A DNA stretch of 41,172 bases from Chryseobacterium mulctrae (GCF_006175945.1 NZ_VAJL01000003.1:1-41172), one strand, 5' to 3'. Positions 24,509 to 33,365 are shown, numbered from the stretch's first letter. Notes: generated by a model not told the origin, from the sequence alone. Made by a program: numbers and translations.

Positions 24509-25290
24509 ATTGCTTTTAAAAAGTCTATCAATTTTCTTCTGGCCGGGTTACTATATAAAGTAGATGCATTTATTGGTAAATCATTTATTCCTTCCATTTT
24601 GTATTTATATCCGATTCTATCTATACCATCCTTATCCGTGTATTCATTAGTAATAACTTCTAGTCCCACTAACTTTAATTGACTATTGTACTCAGAAATA
24701 GATGTAGGATGATAATTTTTAAGAATATAATCTACAGCATATGAATATCTTTTTCTCTTATCTAGTGTATCCTGCAGCTCTTCTTTTATTACAATATCTT
24801 CAGGAACTTTCTTTAAACCATTTTTTACACTACTAACCAGAGTTAGTTCATACTTTTTTTCTAATTCTCTAGTTATAGTCTGAGATCTTAAAAAAAGATT
24901 TGAATCATTTATTATCTTCTTCCCTTCTGTTATTTTCGGAGTTACGATATGAATATGCGGTTGAAAAGTATCAAAATGCCTATAAACTATAAAAGGGTGA
25001 TCTTCCGAAAAACCTAATTTTAGTAAATAATCTTTAGTTATTTCTAATAGTTTAATATTGTCTAGTTTCTTTAAATCTTCAATTGGAAAGTTTAAAGATA
25101 TGTGCATGTTTTTATCCTTCCTTTTACTATCTCTTGTGTGCAAAGCGAAGTGTGAAATAACCACATTTTTATCAGCATCAGAATTGAAACCGGAGTAGTG
25201 TATTCTCTCAGCTTCTCCCTTTTTAACTTTCTTTTCGTTATACTCTATGAGTGGTTTTACTTGTTCTGTATGTGAAATATTAGCTATCAA
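24505..25290 (-). CDS. Relaxase (mobilisation nuclease, MobB/MOBP-like)
   Basis: This 261-residue relaxase nicks oriT and attaches to the 5' end through a tyrosine. The metal-binding histidines are visible in RHFDTFQPHIHIVTPKI (His105, His112, His114), with His63 in NMHISLNFP. Tyr17 in PLIEYNEKKV is a candidate for the catalytic residue. It is short compared with typical relaxases of 300-700 residues, with an extra tail supplied perhaps by the overlapping downstream gene. It overlaps the accessory gene upstream by 11 bp. The class is clear; the exact MOB subfamily is not. Confidence 0.88.
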   Translation of the reverse strand: MIANISHTEQVKPLIEYNEKKVKKGEAERIHYSGFNSDADKNVVISHFALHTRDSKRKDKNMHISLNFPIEDLKKLDNIKLLEITKDYLLKLGFSEDHPFIVYRHFDTFQPHIHIVTPKITEGKKIINDSNLFLRSQTITRELEKKYELTLVSSVKNGLKKVPEDIVIKEELQDTLDKRKRYSYAVDYILKNYHPTSISEYNSQLKLVGLEVITNEYTDKDGIDRIGYKYKMEGINDLPINASTLYSNPARRKLIDFLKAI

Positions 25291-25651
25291 TTTTACTATT
25301 TAGTTTGGTTAGAATGTCCTCAAACATCTTATTCAAAATTGCAATTTCTGACTTAATATTACTAAGATCATTGTTATTTATCTCTTTTGTTGTATTAATT
25401 TTTTTTGCAATCTGATTAATATTACTACCTATTTTATTTACTTCTGAGATATATTTTTCAAAATTAATAGGTACATATATTTGTTTATTATTACCTAATA
25501 AAAGTGTTCTAAATCCCTCTGACAATGATAAATTATCAGGAATGTTTTTGATTATTTTTTTATATTCATCAATTGTTACATAAAACCCTATATGTTTATC
25601 TCTCCTTTTTTTTGGATCTTCAACTACTGGTCTACCTCCTTTATTTTTCAT
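25280..25651 (-). CDS. Relaxosome accessory protein (MobA/MobC-like)
   Basis: This 123-residue protein starts KNKGGRPVVEDPKKRRDKHIGFYVT, followed by a helix, and contains EVNKIGSNINQIAKKINTT, the G-x-N-x-N-Q-I/L-A motif typical of Bacteroidota mobilisation accessory proteins. Such proteins bind oriT through a ribbon-helix-helix-like N-terminus and help the relaxase nick. It is the first gene of the minus-strand operon and lies next to the candidate oriT, and its end overlaps the relaxase by 11 bp. Confidence 0.85.
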   Translation of the reverse strand: MKNKGGRPVVEDPKKRRDKHIGFYVTIDEYKKIIKNIPDNLSLSEGFRTLLLGNNKQIYVPINFEKYISEVNKIGSNINQIAKKINTTKEINNNDLSNIKSEIAILNKMFEDILTKLNSKIDS

Positions 25652-25689
25652 AAAAAATAATAAATTAAAATATATAAATATGCGACTGG

Positions 25690-25765
25690 AACGAGCATAT
25701 TATTCAACTTGCTCCGCAGGACAAGGAGGTTTTTCTTGCAGAAAAACACAACTTGCTATGTTTAA
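25690..25765. other. Candidate origin of transfer (oriT)
   Basis: A GC-richer island in very AT-rich DNA, upstream of the mobilisation genes. It has two direct copies of CAACTTGCT (25705-25713 and 25749-25757) flanking a 7-bp hairpin (GTTTTTC, TTGCA loop, GAAAAAC; 25729-25747). Position and structure suit an oriT. The nick site is not identified. Confidence 0.45.
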
Positions 25766-25840
25766 ACACAAACTTACGAAAAAAATATCTTAATATATTT
25801 ATATATTAAAGGATCTTTTTGAAAATAACAGCAAATAAAT

Positions 25841-26102
25841 TTATTTATATATAAATTCCTTTATATCTTATTTTACTATTTTGCAATATTACATATAAAT
25901 ATCTTTATATATTAATTCCTTTGATCAAACTTTTTAAAAAAATATATTAGTTCCTTTATGTCTTAATTTATTTATATTTTAATTTATAAATATTTTAATA
26001 TTTTTATTTCTTTATATCAAAATTTTTTAATACATTTGTATATGTATATATTAATTTATTAATTCCTTTAAAAATTAGTGTCTTAATTTATTTATATATT
26101 TG
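25841..26102. repeat. AT-rich repeat region upstream of traA
   Basis: TTCCTTT recurs at 25856, 25916, 25951 and 26063, each in an AT-only setting. TGTCTTAATTTATTTATAT occurs twice exactly (25959-25977 and 26079-26097), 120 bp apart. No gene fits between 25652 and 26145. Besides the oriT candidate this DNA could be a centromere-like site for the ParA-type TraA or a regulatory region; both readings are inference. Confidence 0.5.
26095..26102 (+). promoter_or_regulatory. Candidate -7 box for the tra operon
   Basis: TATATTTG (TAnnTTTG) lies 43 bp before the first small ATG of the plus-strand operon. A second match, TACATTTG, lies at 26031-26038. No clear -33 element was seen, as expected where an activator is needed. 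Confidence 0.4.
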
Positions 26103-26145
26103 TAGCTATATATATTCAATTTATGTTTAATTAAAATTTAATATT

Positions 26146-26262
26146 ATGGAAAATGCTTTTGCTTTAATGTTTCATTTTACGGTACGTGTGATATTTAATT
26201 GTATAGCAACATTCATTAATCTCTTTGTTGCAATTTTTAAATTAATTATAAAGCGTAAATAA
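26146..26262 (+). CDS. 38-aa membrane micropeptide ahead of traA
   Basis: An ATG-started frame of 38 codons begins MENAFALMFHFTVRVIFN and continues as one hydrophobic helix (about residues 15-35) with a basic end (KLIIKRK). Its stop codon is one base before the traA ATG, so translation of the two would be coupled. It may be a leader peptide or a small membrane partner of the transfer machine. There is no homologue I can name, and only position and composition support it. Confidence 0.45.
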   Translation: MENAFALMFHFTVRVIFNCIATFINLFVAIFKLIIKRK

Positions 26263-26263
26263 T

Positions 26264-27034
26264 ATGATAGTATCATTCAGTTCACAAAAAGGAGGATCCG
26301 GTAAAACATCTTCTACAATGTTAGGTGCCACATACATCAACTACTATTTTAATAAGAAAATTTGTGTTGTTGATGTAGATATCCAAAAATCACTTTTCAA
26401 TAAAAGGAAAGATGAATTAGAATATATTCAGAATTTAGCAAATCAGAATAATGGCCAGCTGTTACCTCAGATGAGAGAAGCAAAAATGCTTAAGAAGCTA
26501 GACGAAGAAGGAAAGTCTTTGTTTCCAATCTTTGCTTATTCATTTAAAGATGACAACGTAATAGAAAAGATTCTTGATCTTGAAAAACAATATGATATTG
26601 TCTTCATTGATTTCCCTGGTACATTAGACTTTAAAGAAATTTCTTTCATTCTATTAATTCTAGACTATATATTCATTCCTTTCTATTCAGAAGAAAAGAA
26701 TTTCAAGAGTGCTTTTGATTTTGAAAAAGTCCTGCGTGGAATAAAAAACAGTCAAATTGATTCTCCTAATTCATCACGTTTAAAGGATCATTATGCCTAC
26801 TTTTTTAAGTACAATGAAAATACAACTAAAATGGAGTGGGAATTTTTAGAAAATATGTTTAAGAAGAGAGGAATCAATAAAATGAAAAACTCAATTCATG
26901 AAAATAAAAAGTTAGAAATGGAAGTTTCTACAGTCAATATTGTTAGTGGTGTTCCGTTAGCAAAAAGTCCAGTAAAATTTGTTGAGGAAATTATGTCTAT
27001 TTTATTTCCAGACGAATTCACAATTAATCAATAA
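26264..27034 (+). CDS. traA: TraA, ParA-type ATPase of the conjugation operon
   Basis: This 256-residue deviant-Walker ATPase has QKGGSGKTSSTMLGA at residues 8-22, ICVVDVDIQKS near 33-43 and IVFIDFPGTLDF as Walker B near 115. In Bacteroidota conjugative elements the first tra gene, traA, encodes such a ParA-like protein, and here too it opens the operon. It may position the transfer apparatus or partition the plasmid. The AT-rich repeats upstream are possible binding DNA for a partner. The gene is followed by a frameshifted small gene and then traE. Confidence 0.85.
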   Translation: MIVSFSSQKGGSGKTSSTMLGATYINYYFNKKICVVDVDIQKSLFNKRKDELEYIQNLANQNNGQLLPQMREAKMLKKLDEEGKSLFPIFAYSFKDDNVIEKILDLEKQYDIVFIDFPGTLDFKEISFILLILDYIFIPFYSEEKNFKSAFDFEKVLRGIKNSQIDSPNSSRLKDHYAYFFKYNENTTKMEWEFLENMFKKRGINKMKNSIHENKKLEMEVSTVNIVSGVPLAKSPVKFVEEIMSILFPDEFTINQ

Positions 27035-27049
27035 AAGATAGAAAAAGAT

Positions 27050-27498
27050 ATGAGTAAAAAAGATTACCTGTCAAACTTAGGAAACTCTTTAGTAGATGAT
27101 TCAGCAGAAAATATTGTTGAAAAAAAATCTAATGAGATCGGGAAGATTATTAACAATGAAGGAGAACCCGAAGAAAAGCCAATAGGAGAGAGTGAAAACC
27201 ATTCAGTAAATAAGAATGTTTCTTCTAAATATAAAAATAGAAATACTAGCTCTACTTCTCCAAAAAAAAACCTAAAAAAGAAATTGATACTCTCGCAAAA
27301 TTTTCACCATCTGTAAAAAAAATTCTTCAAAAGAATAATGATCTTGAGTATTCTGATACTACAAATACCAAAATATCAAATGAAGCCAATAGAGCCTTAA
27401 AAATTATTTCTTTGTCTTCTGAGGTTCCTGGATATAAAGTAATGAGTAGTTTAATTTTAGACTTCTACAATAAACATAGTGAAGAATTTAAACTATAA
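27050..27498 (+). pseudogene. TraB/DUF3408-like gene, frameshifted at an A9 tract
   Basis: The first frame runs from ATG 27050 to a stop at 27316 (88 codons). At nine consecutive A (27262-27270) the neighbouring frame takes over and runs with good coding character to a stop at 27498 (KKEIDTLAKFSPSVKKIL, later VMSSLILDFYNKHSEEFKL). One more A would give a single 149-residue protein: acidic and Ser/Asn-rich at the start, helical at the end, like the ParB/DUF3408 proteins that follow traA in this phylum. It could be a true mutation, a homopolymer sequencing error, or a site of RNA polymerase slippage producing both forms. The next gene starts 3 bp later. Confidence 0.7.
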
Positions 27499-27501
27499 GA
27501 T

Positions 27502-28305
27502 ATGTTGCTATATGTAATGTTCTTTATAATAACAGTTGTTCTAATAACTATTTTCTACATAAAAAGGCATCTAAATAAAGGAGAAGAAAATAAAACAATG
27601 CCGAAAATTTCACAAACTGTAAAAAATGAGATAGAACAATTGCCTGGTGACCAAAATTTAAGTTTTGATGTCAGAAATAATCAAACAGTTGAAATTGATA
27701 CCACAAAAAAAGCAATTAAAAAAATAGTCAGACGCTATTCAAATATTAATTCTTTAACAGTTCAAACTGAAGAGCCTGATTTGATAAAAGAAGAAAATAC
27801 TAAAGCTGCCGGACTTGAAAACATATCAATTAGTACAGGATCCGCTTTTGATGATATCGAAATAGATTTTGATACAATTAGTGACCAAGAAAATCAACCA
27901 TCGTTGAGTGAGCTGACTTCAATAAGTGAAATAGTTTCGGATAAGGGTGAGACAGAATTATATAAGATACTTGATGTTTCTTTACATAATAAAATATCAA
28001 ATCAATTGGAACAAATTTCACAAGGAGAATCTGATGATGATGATTTAATGGATGAGTTCAAGAGCTTTAAGTTTGCTAACTCTTATGCTGAGAATACAAA
28101 TGATATTTTTAATGATCTAGACAATGTAGAGGATGAAGTAGAGGAAAAAGTAATTGAAAATGAAGAAAAAACACTTCAAAAAGATGAAATATTTACGGTT
28201 CATAACGAAAAATCATTTAGTTTTACCGAAGATTTAAATAGTACAACAGATAGCACTCTAGATTTCAATTTTGACTTTGAAGAAGTTGAAGAAAATGATA
28301 ATTAA
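27502..28305 (+). CDS. TraD-like acidic membrane-anchored protein
   Basis: This 267-residue protein has one N-terminal membrane helix (LLYVMFFIITVVLITIFYI), then a long acidic, probably disordered tail rich in Asp, Glu, Ser and Asn (for example GESDDDDLMDEF and NFDFEEVEENDN). The topology puts the tail in the cytoplasm. It occupies the place of traD between the traB-like gene and traE in Bacteroidota elements. There is no enzymatic motif. A docking role for the coupling protein or ATPase is speculation. Confidence 0.55.
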   Translation: MLLYVMFFIITVVLITIFYIKRHLNKGEENKTMPKISQTVKNEIEQLPGDQNLSFDVRNNQTVEIDTTKKAIKKIVRRYSNINSLTVQTEEPDLIKEENTKAAGLENISISTGSAFDDIEIDFDTISDQENQPSLSELTSISEIVSDKGETELYKILDVSLHNKISNQLEQISQGESDDDDLMDEFKSFKFANSYAENTNDIFNDLDNVEDEVEEKVIENEEKTLQKDEIFTVHNEKSFSFTEDLNSTTDSTLDFNFDFEEVEENDN

Positions 28306-28323
28306 AAAATAAAATATTAAACA

Positions 28324-28629
28324 ATGAAAAATGAATTAAATTACAAAAAAACGCTTAGAATTGTTACAGGAATGTTTGTTATTCTATTGCTATTAACTCC
28401 TGAAATGATGTTTGCAGACATTAATGGGGAAATTTCTAAGTGGAAAGGAACTGCCAGAACTGTTGGTAAATCCATTATTGGTCTTGCTGCTATTGGTGGT
28501 GCTGTCCTTACTTATTTTAAAATGCAAACAGATGATGGTTCTTCTGGAAAAAAGGCTTTAATGAATTATATTGGAGCATTAATTTTTGGAGCAGTAGCTT
28601 TTATCCTAATTGATGAATTTTTAAAATAA
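28324..28629 (+). CDS. traE: TraE, VirB2-like pilin (DUF4134)
   Basis: This 101-residue protein has a signal-like segment (IVTGMFVILLLLTPEMMFA), then DINGEISKWKGTARTVGKSIIGLAAIGGAVLTYFKM and a second hydrophobic helix near the end (YIGALIFGAVAFILI). This matches DUF4134, the TraE family thought to be the pilin-like subunit of the Bacteroidota type IV system. It sits directly before traF, with a 4-bp gap. Confidence 0.9.
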   Translation: MKNELNYKKTLRIVTGMFVILLLLTPEMMFADINGEISKWKGTARTVGKSIIGLAAIGGAVLTYFKMQTDDGSSGKKALMNYIGALIFGAVAFILIDEFLK

Positions 28630-28633
28630 ATCA

Positions 28634-28939
28634 ATGAAAAACTTTCCAGTTATTAAAAACATCGGTAAGGAACCATTATATTTTGGTTTGAGTTTGAAAT
28701 CATTTATGATTGTAATTATTGAACTCATTATCTCCATATTTTTAATAAGGGGGTTTGTGACACTTCTAGTTATTGTTCCTGTTATTGGCTTAACATATGC
28801 CTTTCTTGGTAAAATGGAAAAGGATCATGGAAATGATTTTTTATCAAAATTTATGAAAAGGTATTTAGAACATTTTGATGGTACTAAAATTGGACTGTCA
28901 GAGCTAAAAAAAACGATGAAAAAAAACGATGAAAATTAG
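28634..28939 (+). CDS. traF: TraF, VirB3-like membrane protein (DUF4133)
   Basis: This 101-residue protein starts NFPVIKNIGKEPLYFGLS and has two adjacent membrane helices (FMIVIIELIISIFLI and VTLLVIVPVIGLTYAFL), then a basic tail (LKKTMKKN). This fits DUF4133 (TraF), the VirB3 analogue. It follows traE and precedes the VirB4-type traG after 165 bp. Confidence 0.88.
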   Translation: MKNFPVIKNIGKEPLYFGLSLKSFMIVIIELIISIFLIRGFVTLLVIVPVIGLTYAFLGKMEKDHGNDFLSKFMKRYLEHFDGTKIGLSELKKTMKKNDEN

Positions 28940-28960
28940 ACATACTTTACTAAATAATAT

Positions 28961-28974
28961 TATCTAATTAGATA
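28961..28974. promoter_or_regulatory. Palindrome in the traF-traG gap
   Basis: TATCTAATTAGATA is a perfect 14-bp palindrome in the 165-bp gap 28940-29104. A weaker hairpin (ATTACC with GGTAAT) lies at 29020-29042. No gene is visible in the gap; regulator binding or message stability are possible roles. Confidence 0.35.
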
Positions 28975-29104
28975 GTATATATCCAAAAATTTACTAATAC
29001 AAAAATTAAAAGGATTTTAATTACCAGTCTTTAAAAGGTAATAAAAAAGTTTGTCTTCGTATATCTCGTAACAGTAAATTAAAAAATTATTAATAAAACT
29101 TTAA

Positions 29105-31627
29105 ATGATGATTAACCCACCTAAAACAGATCATTTTGCACAATTTAATAAGATAGCTGCAATAGATGGAAATGTTATAAAAAACAAATCCAAAGATGTT
29201 GCTGTTTGTTATAGGATTCATCTTCCAGAGATATTCACGATGGGTGAGCCTGAGTTTGATTTGATCCATTCTGATTTTCTAAAAGCATTAATGGTTCTTC
29301 CGGAAGGAACTGTTCTCCATAAAAAAGATATTTTTAAACAAAAAATTTACAATTCTGAAAATCTTAAAACAGAGACTTATCTTCAGAACAGTACTGCAGA
29401 ACATTTTAAAGGTAGAATTTACATGAGCCATGATTGTATTCTTTCCTTTATTCTTCCGGATATTCCTACGCTTAGGAAAAACTATGATAAACTTTCAATA
29501 CTATCTAAAAAAAACACGGTAGCATCAATGGATGAGATTGAGAGTTTTCTGAATAGTGTTGAACAATCTATAAGTGTGATTAATTCATCAACTTTATTAA
29601 AAGCTGTTCCGCTAACAGAAGATGAGATATATGAGATTATCTTGGATGAATACACTTTATTTAAGGATGAAGTTGGAGACTATGTTTCATCAGGAAATGA
29701 TTTTAGGATTGGAGACAATTATATTAAAATTTTCTCCCTGCGGGATGATGGCCAGCAAAAAGATGGAATGCTAAATAATTGTGTTCTTGATCGAAAAAGA
29801 TCAACAGATAGTTCTCAATTTTTTAGATCATATTGCTATCCTTTAGCTTTGGATTTTAAAAAAGACCATATCTATAACCAATTCATCTTTATAGAGGATC
29901 AGACCAAAGTGAAGAAACAGCTTGAATTAAATAGTAAGCGTTTAGGATCATCTAGATTGTTAAGTAGAAAAAACCGATCATTAGCAGATCAAAATAATAT
30001 TTTTCTAGATAGCGTAGAAAAGGATAATGTTAAAATTGTCCGTATGCATACTAACCTTGTTTTTTGGTCAGATGACAAAGAAGAACTAAAAAATATTACA
30101 AATAAGGTAACTGGGTATTATTCGCAAATGGATATTATTCCTTATAATAATTCTCATTTTGATAGAGATTATATTTATTTGGCTAATCATTTGGGAAATG
30201 GTGCTTTGTTGCCAGTTGAAGAAACTTTCCTATCATATTTGGACATTTCTTTATGTTATTTTACAACAGAAACTAATTATAAGTCTGATGAATCGGGAAT
30301 CCTCTTCAATGATAGAATATCTAATGTCCCATTGTATATTGATGTTTTTCATAAACCCTATGAAACAAAGGAAATTCTTAACAGAAATTATATAATAGTT
30401 GCTCCATCAGGAGGAGGAAAATCTTTTTTATCGAAAAGTAAGCTAAGACAAAATATAGAAAATCCAGTTAATAATACTGTAGTGTTAAATGTCGGAGGTG
30501 ATGATAAACTTTGCAGGATGTATCCGGAGGACACTCTATATTTTGAATACAAAGAAGGGCAGCCATTAGAATTAAATCCTTTTTGGGTATTTAATAAACA
30601 GATTAGCACGGGAAAAATTGAGTTTCTAACTGAATTTATTGGACTGCTATGGAAAACAGGAGAGGATCTTAGCAATGATGAAAAATCATCATTAGACAAA
30701 ATTATCATCAAGTTTTATGAAATAGAAGATCTTTCTTTGGATGAAATAGAAGCTGATGAAGATAACAGATTGTACAAAGTCAAAAATTTTGATAATAATT
30801 CATTACCTAAATTCTACAACTTTATAAAAGAAAATTCTTCCCAAATAAAAGAAGAAACATTTGGTCTGTTCAATTTAGATTCTTTAATACTTAATTTAGA
30901 AAAGTATGCATCAGGAATGTATAGTAGCCTGTTTATTACAGGAGAACCAAGAACATTTGAAAGTAAAAAATATGTTGAATTCGAATTAGATAATATTAAA
31001 GACCACCCAATCTTATTTCCAATATTTGGAATGATTATTTCGGATCTGGTATTTAATACAATGTGGAAAAAAGATGATACTGAAAAGGAATTTTTTGTTG
31101 ATGAAGCTTGGAAGGTACTCGAGAAGAAGGGAATGGTGAACCTCTTAAAATATCTATTTAAAACGATACGTAAATTCGATGGTTCCGTAGGTATAGCCAT
31201 ACAACAGATTACAGATTTACTTATCCTGGGAGAAGCTAATGAGGGGGCGATACTGGGGAATATGGCATTGAAATATATTCTTGATCATAGAGATGTATTA
31301 GGTGATGTTCCCATTTTACAAAAAAAACTCTCATTAAGCAATGCAGATGTAAGTATGTTGTTATCCATTAAAAACAATACAAAACCAACTTCTATAGATC
31401 CATTAGCTTACACTGAATTCCTGTTAAAAAAGGGCAGTAGTAATGCTAAAATTTTGAGATTAGAGGTTGCAAAACCTTGCTTGGCCATATATGAAAGTGA
31501 CAAAAAGAAATTAAAAACATTTAATACTTTATATAGCTATCACAAGAAAAAAATGATACCTGCAATAAATAGTTATATAGATGTAGAGATTAACAAAACT
31601 AAATTAATTACGGATTTTTCAATTTAA
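29105..31627 (+). CDS. traG: TraG, VirB4-type conjugation ATPase
   Basis: This 840-residue ATPase drives assembly of the mating channel. Walker A is VAPSGGGKSF near residue 432, Walker B FFVDEAWKVL near 663, and IRKFDGSVGIAIQQITDLL follows, as in VirB4/TraG. The N-terminal 400 residues form the usual VirB4 domain with the KMGEPEFD-type opening (ATG ATG; the first is used here). Length fits TraG of Bacteroidota elements (about 830). It is the largest gene of the tra operon. Confidence 0.95.
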   Translation: MMINPPKTDHFAQFNKIAAIDGNVIKNKSKDVAVCYRIHLPEIFTMGEPEFDLIHSDFLKALMVLPEGTVLHKKDIFKQKIYNSENLKTETYLQNSTAEHFKGRIYMSHDCILSFILPDIPTLRKNYDKLSILSKKNTVASMDEIESFLNSVEQSISVINSSTLLKAVPLTEDEIYEIILDEYTLFKDEVGDYVSSGNDFRIGDNYIKIFSLRDDGQQKDGMLNNCVLDRKRSTDSSQFFRSYCYPLALDFKKDHIYNQFIFIEDQTKVKKQLELNSKRLGSSRLLSRKNRSLADQNNIFLDSVEKDNVKIVRMHTNLVFWSDDKEELKNITNKVTGYYSQMDIIPYNNSHFDRDYIYLANHLGNGALLPVEETFLSYLDISLCYFTTETNYKSDESGILFNDRISNVPLYIDVFHKPYETKEILNRNYIIVAPSGGGKSFLSKSKLRQNIENPVNNTVVLNVGGDDKLCRMYPEDTLYFEYKEGQPLELNPFWVFNKQISTGKIEFLTEFIGLLWKTGEDLSNDEKSSLDKIIIKFYEIEDLSLDEIEADEDNRLYKVKNFDNNSLPKFYNFIKENSSQIKEETFGLFNLDSLILNLEKYASGMYSSLFITGEPRTFESKKYVEFELDNIKDHPILFPIFGMIISDLVFNTMWKKDDTEKEFFVDEAWKVLEKKGMVNLLKYLFKTIRKFDGSVGIAIQQITDLLILGEANEGAILGNMALKYILDHRDVLGDVPILQKKLSLSNADVSMLLSIKNNTKPTSIDPLAYTEFLLKKGSSNAKILRLEVAKPCLAIYESDKKKLKTFNTLYSYHKKKMIPAINSYIDVEINKTKLITDFSI

Positions 31628-31652
31628 CCGTATTTATTTCAGGTAAAATTAT

Positions 31653-31660
31653 TATATTTG
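31653..31660 (+). promoter_or_regulatory. Candidate internal promoter before traI
   Basis: TATATTTG matches TAnnTTTG 21 bp before the chosen traI ATG at 31682. It would add transcription of traI-traO. The box overlaps an earlier possible ATG (31658), which argues for the later start. Confidence 0.4.
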
Positions 31661-31681
31661 TTTAACTCTAAAAATTACGAT

Positions 31682-32266
31682 ATGAAAAAGTTATTTTTAA
31701 TACTATTCTCGGTGACTTGTTCATCAGTATATTCTCAATGGGTAGTTGAAGATCCAGCAGTAGCAGGCTTACTTGCATCTTTAACGCAGGAACAAGCTGT
31801 TTCTAATTCTAAAACAATTGTTCAGGCAGCAAACACGGTAAAACAATTACAATCACAAGGAAAATGGGTTAAAGAGACCGTTGAAAAAGTGGATAATGCA
31901 GTCAGAACCTTAAATGTTGTTACCGATATTCAGAAAAATGCAGTTGGAATTGTGAGTGACTATAGAAATGCAGCTAATTCTTTAAGAAGCTATAAAACAT
32001 TGAATCCTCAGTATGTTCAAAATTCGTTAAATAGATTAGCGAACATTGTCAACAACAATCAGAAAACTGTAGATTTTTTCTCAAATATTATGAAATCAGA
32101 TTTTCTAAAACTTTCATCCTTTGAAAGAATTAAATTATTACAGGATATCAATTCAAAATTATCAGGATTGCGAGCAAGTATATATAATATTAGTTCGGAA
32201 GCTTATCAAAAAAATCAAACTGCAGTAAACCGTCAATCAATATACGGAACACCAATCTTAAAATAA
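31682..32266 (+). CDS. traI: TraI, VirB5-like periplasmic protein (DUF4141)
   Basis: This protein of about 194 residues has a clear signal peptide (MKKLFLILFSVTCSSVYS, cleaved before QWVVEDP), then helical segments rich in Gln, Asn and Val (ANTVKQLQSQGKWVKETVEKV). This is the arrangement of VirB5-type TraI/DUF4141 proteins that cap or stabilise the pilus. An upstream ATG at 31658 adds eight residues, but the one at 31682 gives the standard signal peptide. Confidence 0.82.
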   Translation: MKKLFLILFSVTCSSVYSQWVVEDPAVAGLLASLTQEQAVSNSKTIVQAANTVKQLQSQGKWVKETVEKVDNAVRTLNVVTDIQKNAVGIVSDYRNAANSLRSYKTLNPQYVQNSLNRLANIVNNNQKTVDFFSNIMKSDFLKLSSFERIKLLQDINSKLSGLRASIYNISSEAYQKNQTAVNRQSIYGTPILK

Positions 32267-32270
32267 AAGT

Positions 32271-33365
32271 ATGCTTACTTTACTTACATCAGGAATAGAA
32301 AACATAGAAGTTTCTTCTATAGTGAATAACATTTTTCAATCCGGAGGATTAGAAAAAATTACTTCAGGAGTTAAAGGTCTTGGATATATTGCACTTGTCT
32401 TTTATTTTGTAACTAAAATAACAGCTGTATTCTCCGGGAGCGAACAAATAACTCCAAAATTGTTTGGGCCACCTCTAATTTATGCAGCTATATTACTTAA
32501 TTGGAATACAATAAACAGTCAATTAGATAGTGGGCTATTAGCAATTCAACAAGAGTTTCAAACAGCAACTCCAAAGGATAGTAAAAGTACAGCAGCCTAT
32601 CAAAATATTATCTCAAAATGGAGTTCAATTCCATCAAGTGGAGTACAGGAACAACTTCCTCCCACAACTCTAGAGGAAGATAGTTCGTTCTTTAACTTTT
32701 CAAAAATAAAAGACAAAATATCTACAATAGTAGATATTATGAATAATCCTGAAATTTTGATATTAAAAACAATAATGTTTTTTACTCATGTTTTTAATAC
32801 AGTCATTATTATGCTCTTTAATGCATTCTCATATATATGGATTAACCTTTTGAGAATTGGAGGTATAGTAGCTTTAGCTCTGTACTTCTTCCCAACATTT
32901 AAAGGAACTTTTACTAACTGGCTTAGAACTTATATTTCAGTTTATTTATGGATACCTGTTGGCTCTATTATGATTTATGTATCTGATCAGATTTTTTTGG
33001 CAATTGTAGCAAAAATAGGTAATGTAGATCTTCCAAGTATGATTGGAATGCCTATAGATCCTGAGTTATTAATGAAAATGACCTTTTTAGTAATTTCAGC
33101 TCTTGCAACAACTATTTTAAAACTGATCTTACTTTCAAAAGTTCCAAATGTAATTGGATATTGGTTAGGAGGTGGAAATTCTGGTGATATGTTTTCAGCA
33201 GCACCTACTATGGTTATGATGTCTACGAGTGTGGCAGGTTCAGCAGCTAATGCAGGTGGCCAAGTGGCATCAGGAGTATTAACTGGCGGAGCAAGTGCAG
33301 CAGTAGGTGGAGCAAGTGCAGCAGGAGGAATTGCTGGAAAAGCAGGTGAATCATTAAAAGGATAA
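32271..33365 (+). CDS. traJ: TraJ, VirB6-like membrane protein
   Basis: This 364-residue protein has at least five hydrophobic helices (GLGYIALVFYFVTKI, LKTIMFFTHVFNTVIIMLF, GIVALALYFF, LWIPVGSIMIYVS, MTFLVISALATTILKLILL) and a Gly/Ala-rich tail (GGASAAVGGASAAGG). This topology fits TraJ, the VirB6 analogue forming the inner-membrane channel. It follows traI by 4 bp and precedes traK by 7 bp. Confidence 0.87.
   Translation: MLTLLTSGIENIEVSSIVNNIFQSGGLEKITSGVKGLGYIALVFYFVTKITAVFSGSEQITPKLFGPPLIYAAILLNWNTINSQLDSGLLAIQQEFQTATPKDSKSTAAYQNIISKWSSIPSSGVQEQLPPTTLEEDSSFFNFSKIKDKISTIVDIMNNPEILILKTIMFFTHVFNTVIIMLFNAFSYIWINLLRIGGIVALALYFFPTFKGTFTNWLRTYISVYLWIPVGSIMIYVSDQIFLAIVAKIGNVDLPSMIGMPIDPELLMKMTFLVISALATTILKLILLSKVPNVIGYWLGGGNSGDMFSAAPTMVMMSTSVAGSAANAGGQVASGVLTGGASAAVGGASAAGGIAGKAGESLKG

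Noticed and set aside
31658..31681. Earlier ATG for traI
   Set aside because: It lies in the promoter-like box and spoils a standard signal peptide; 31682 is better.
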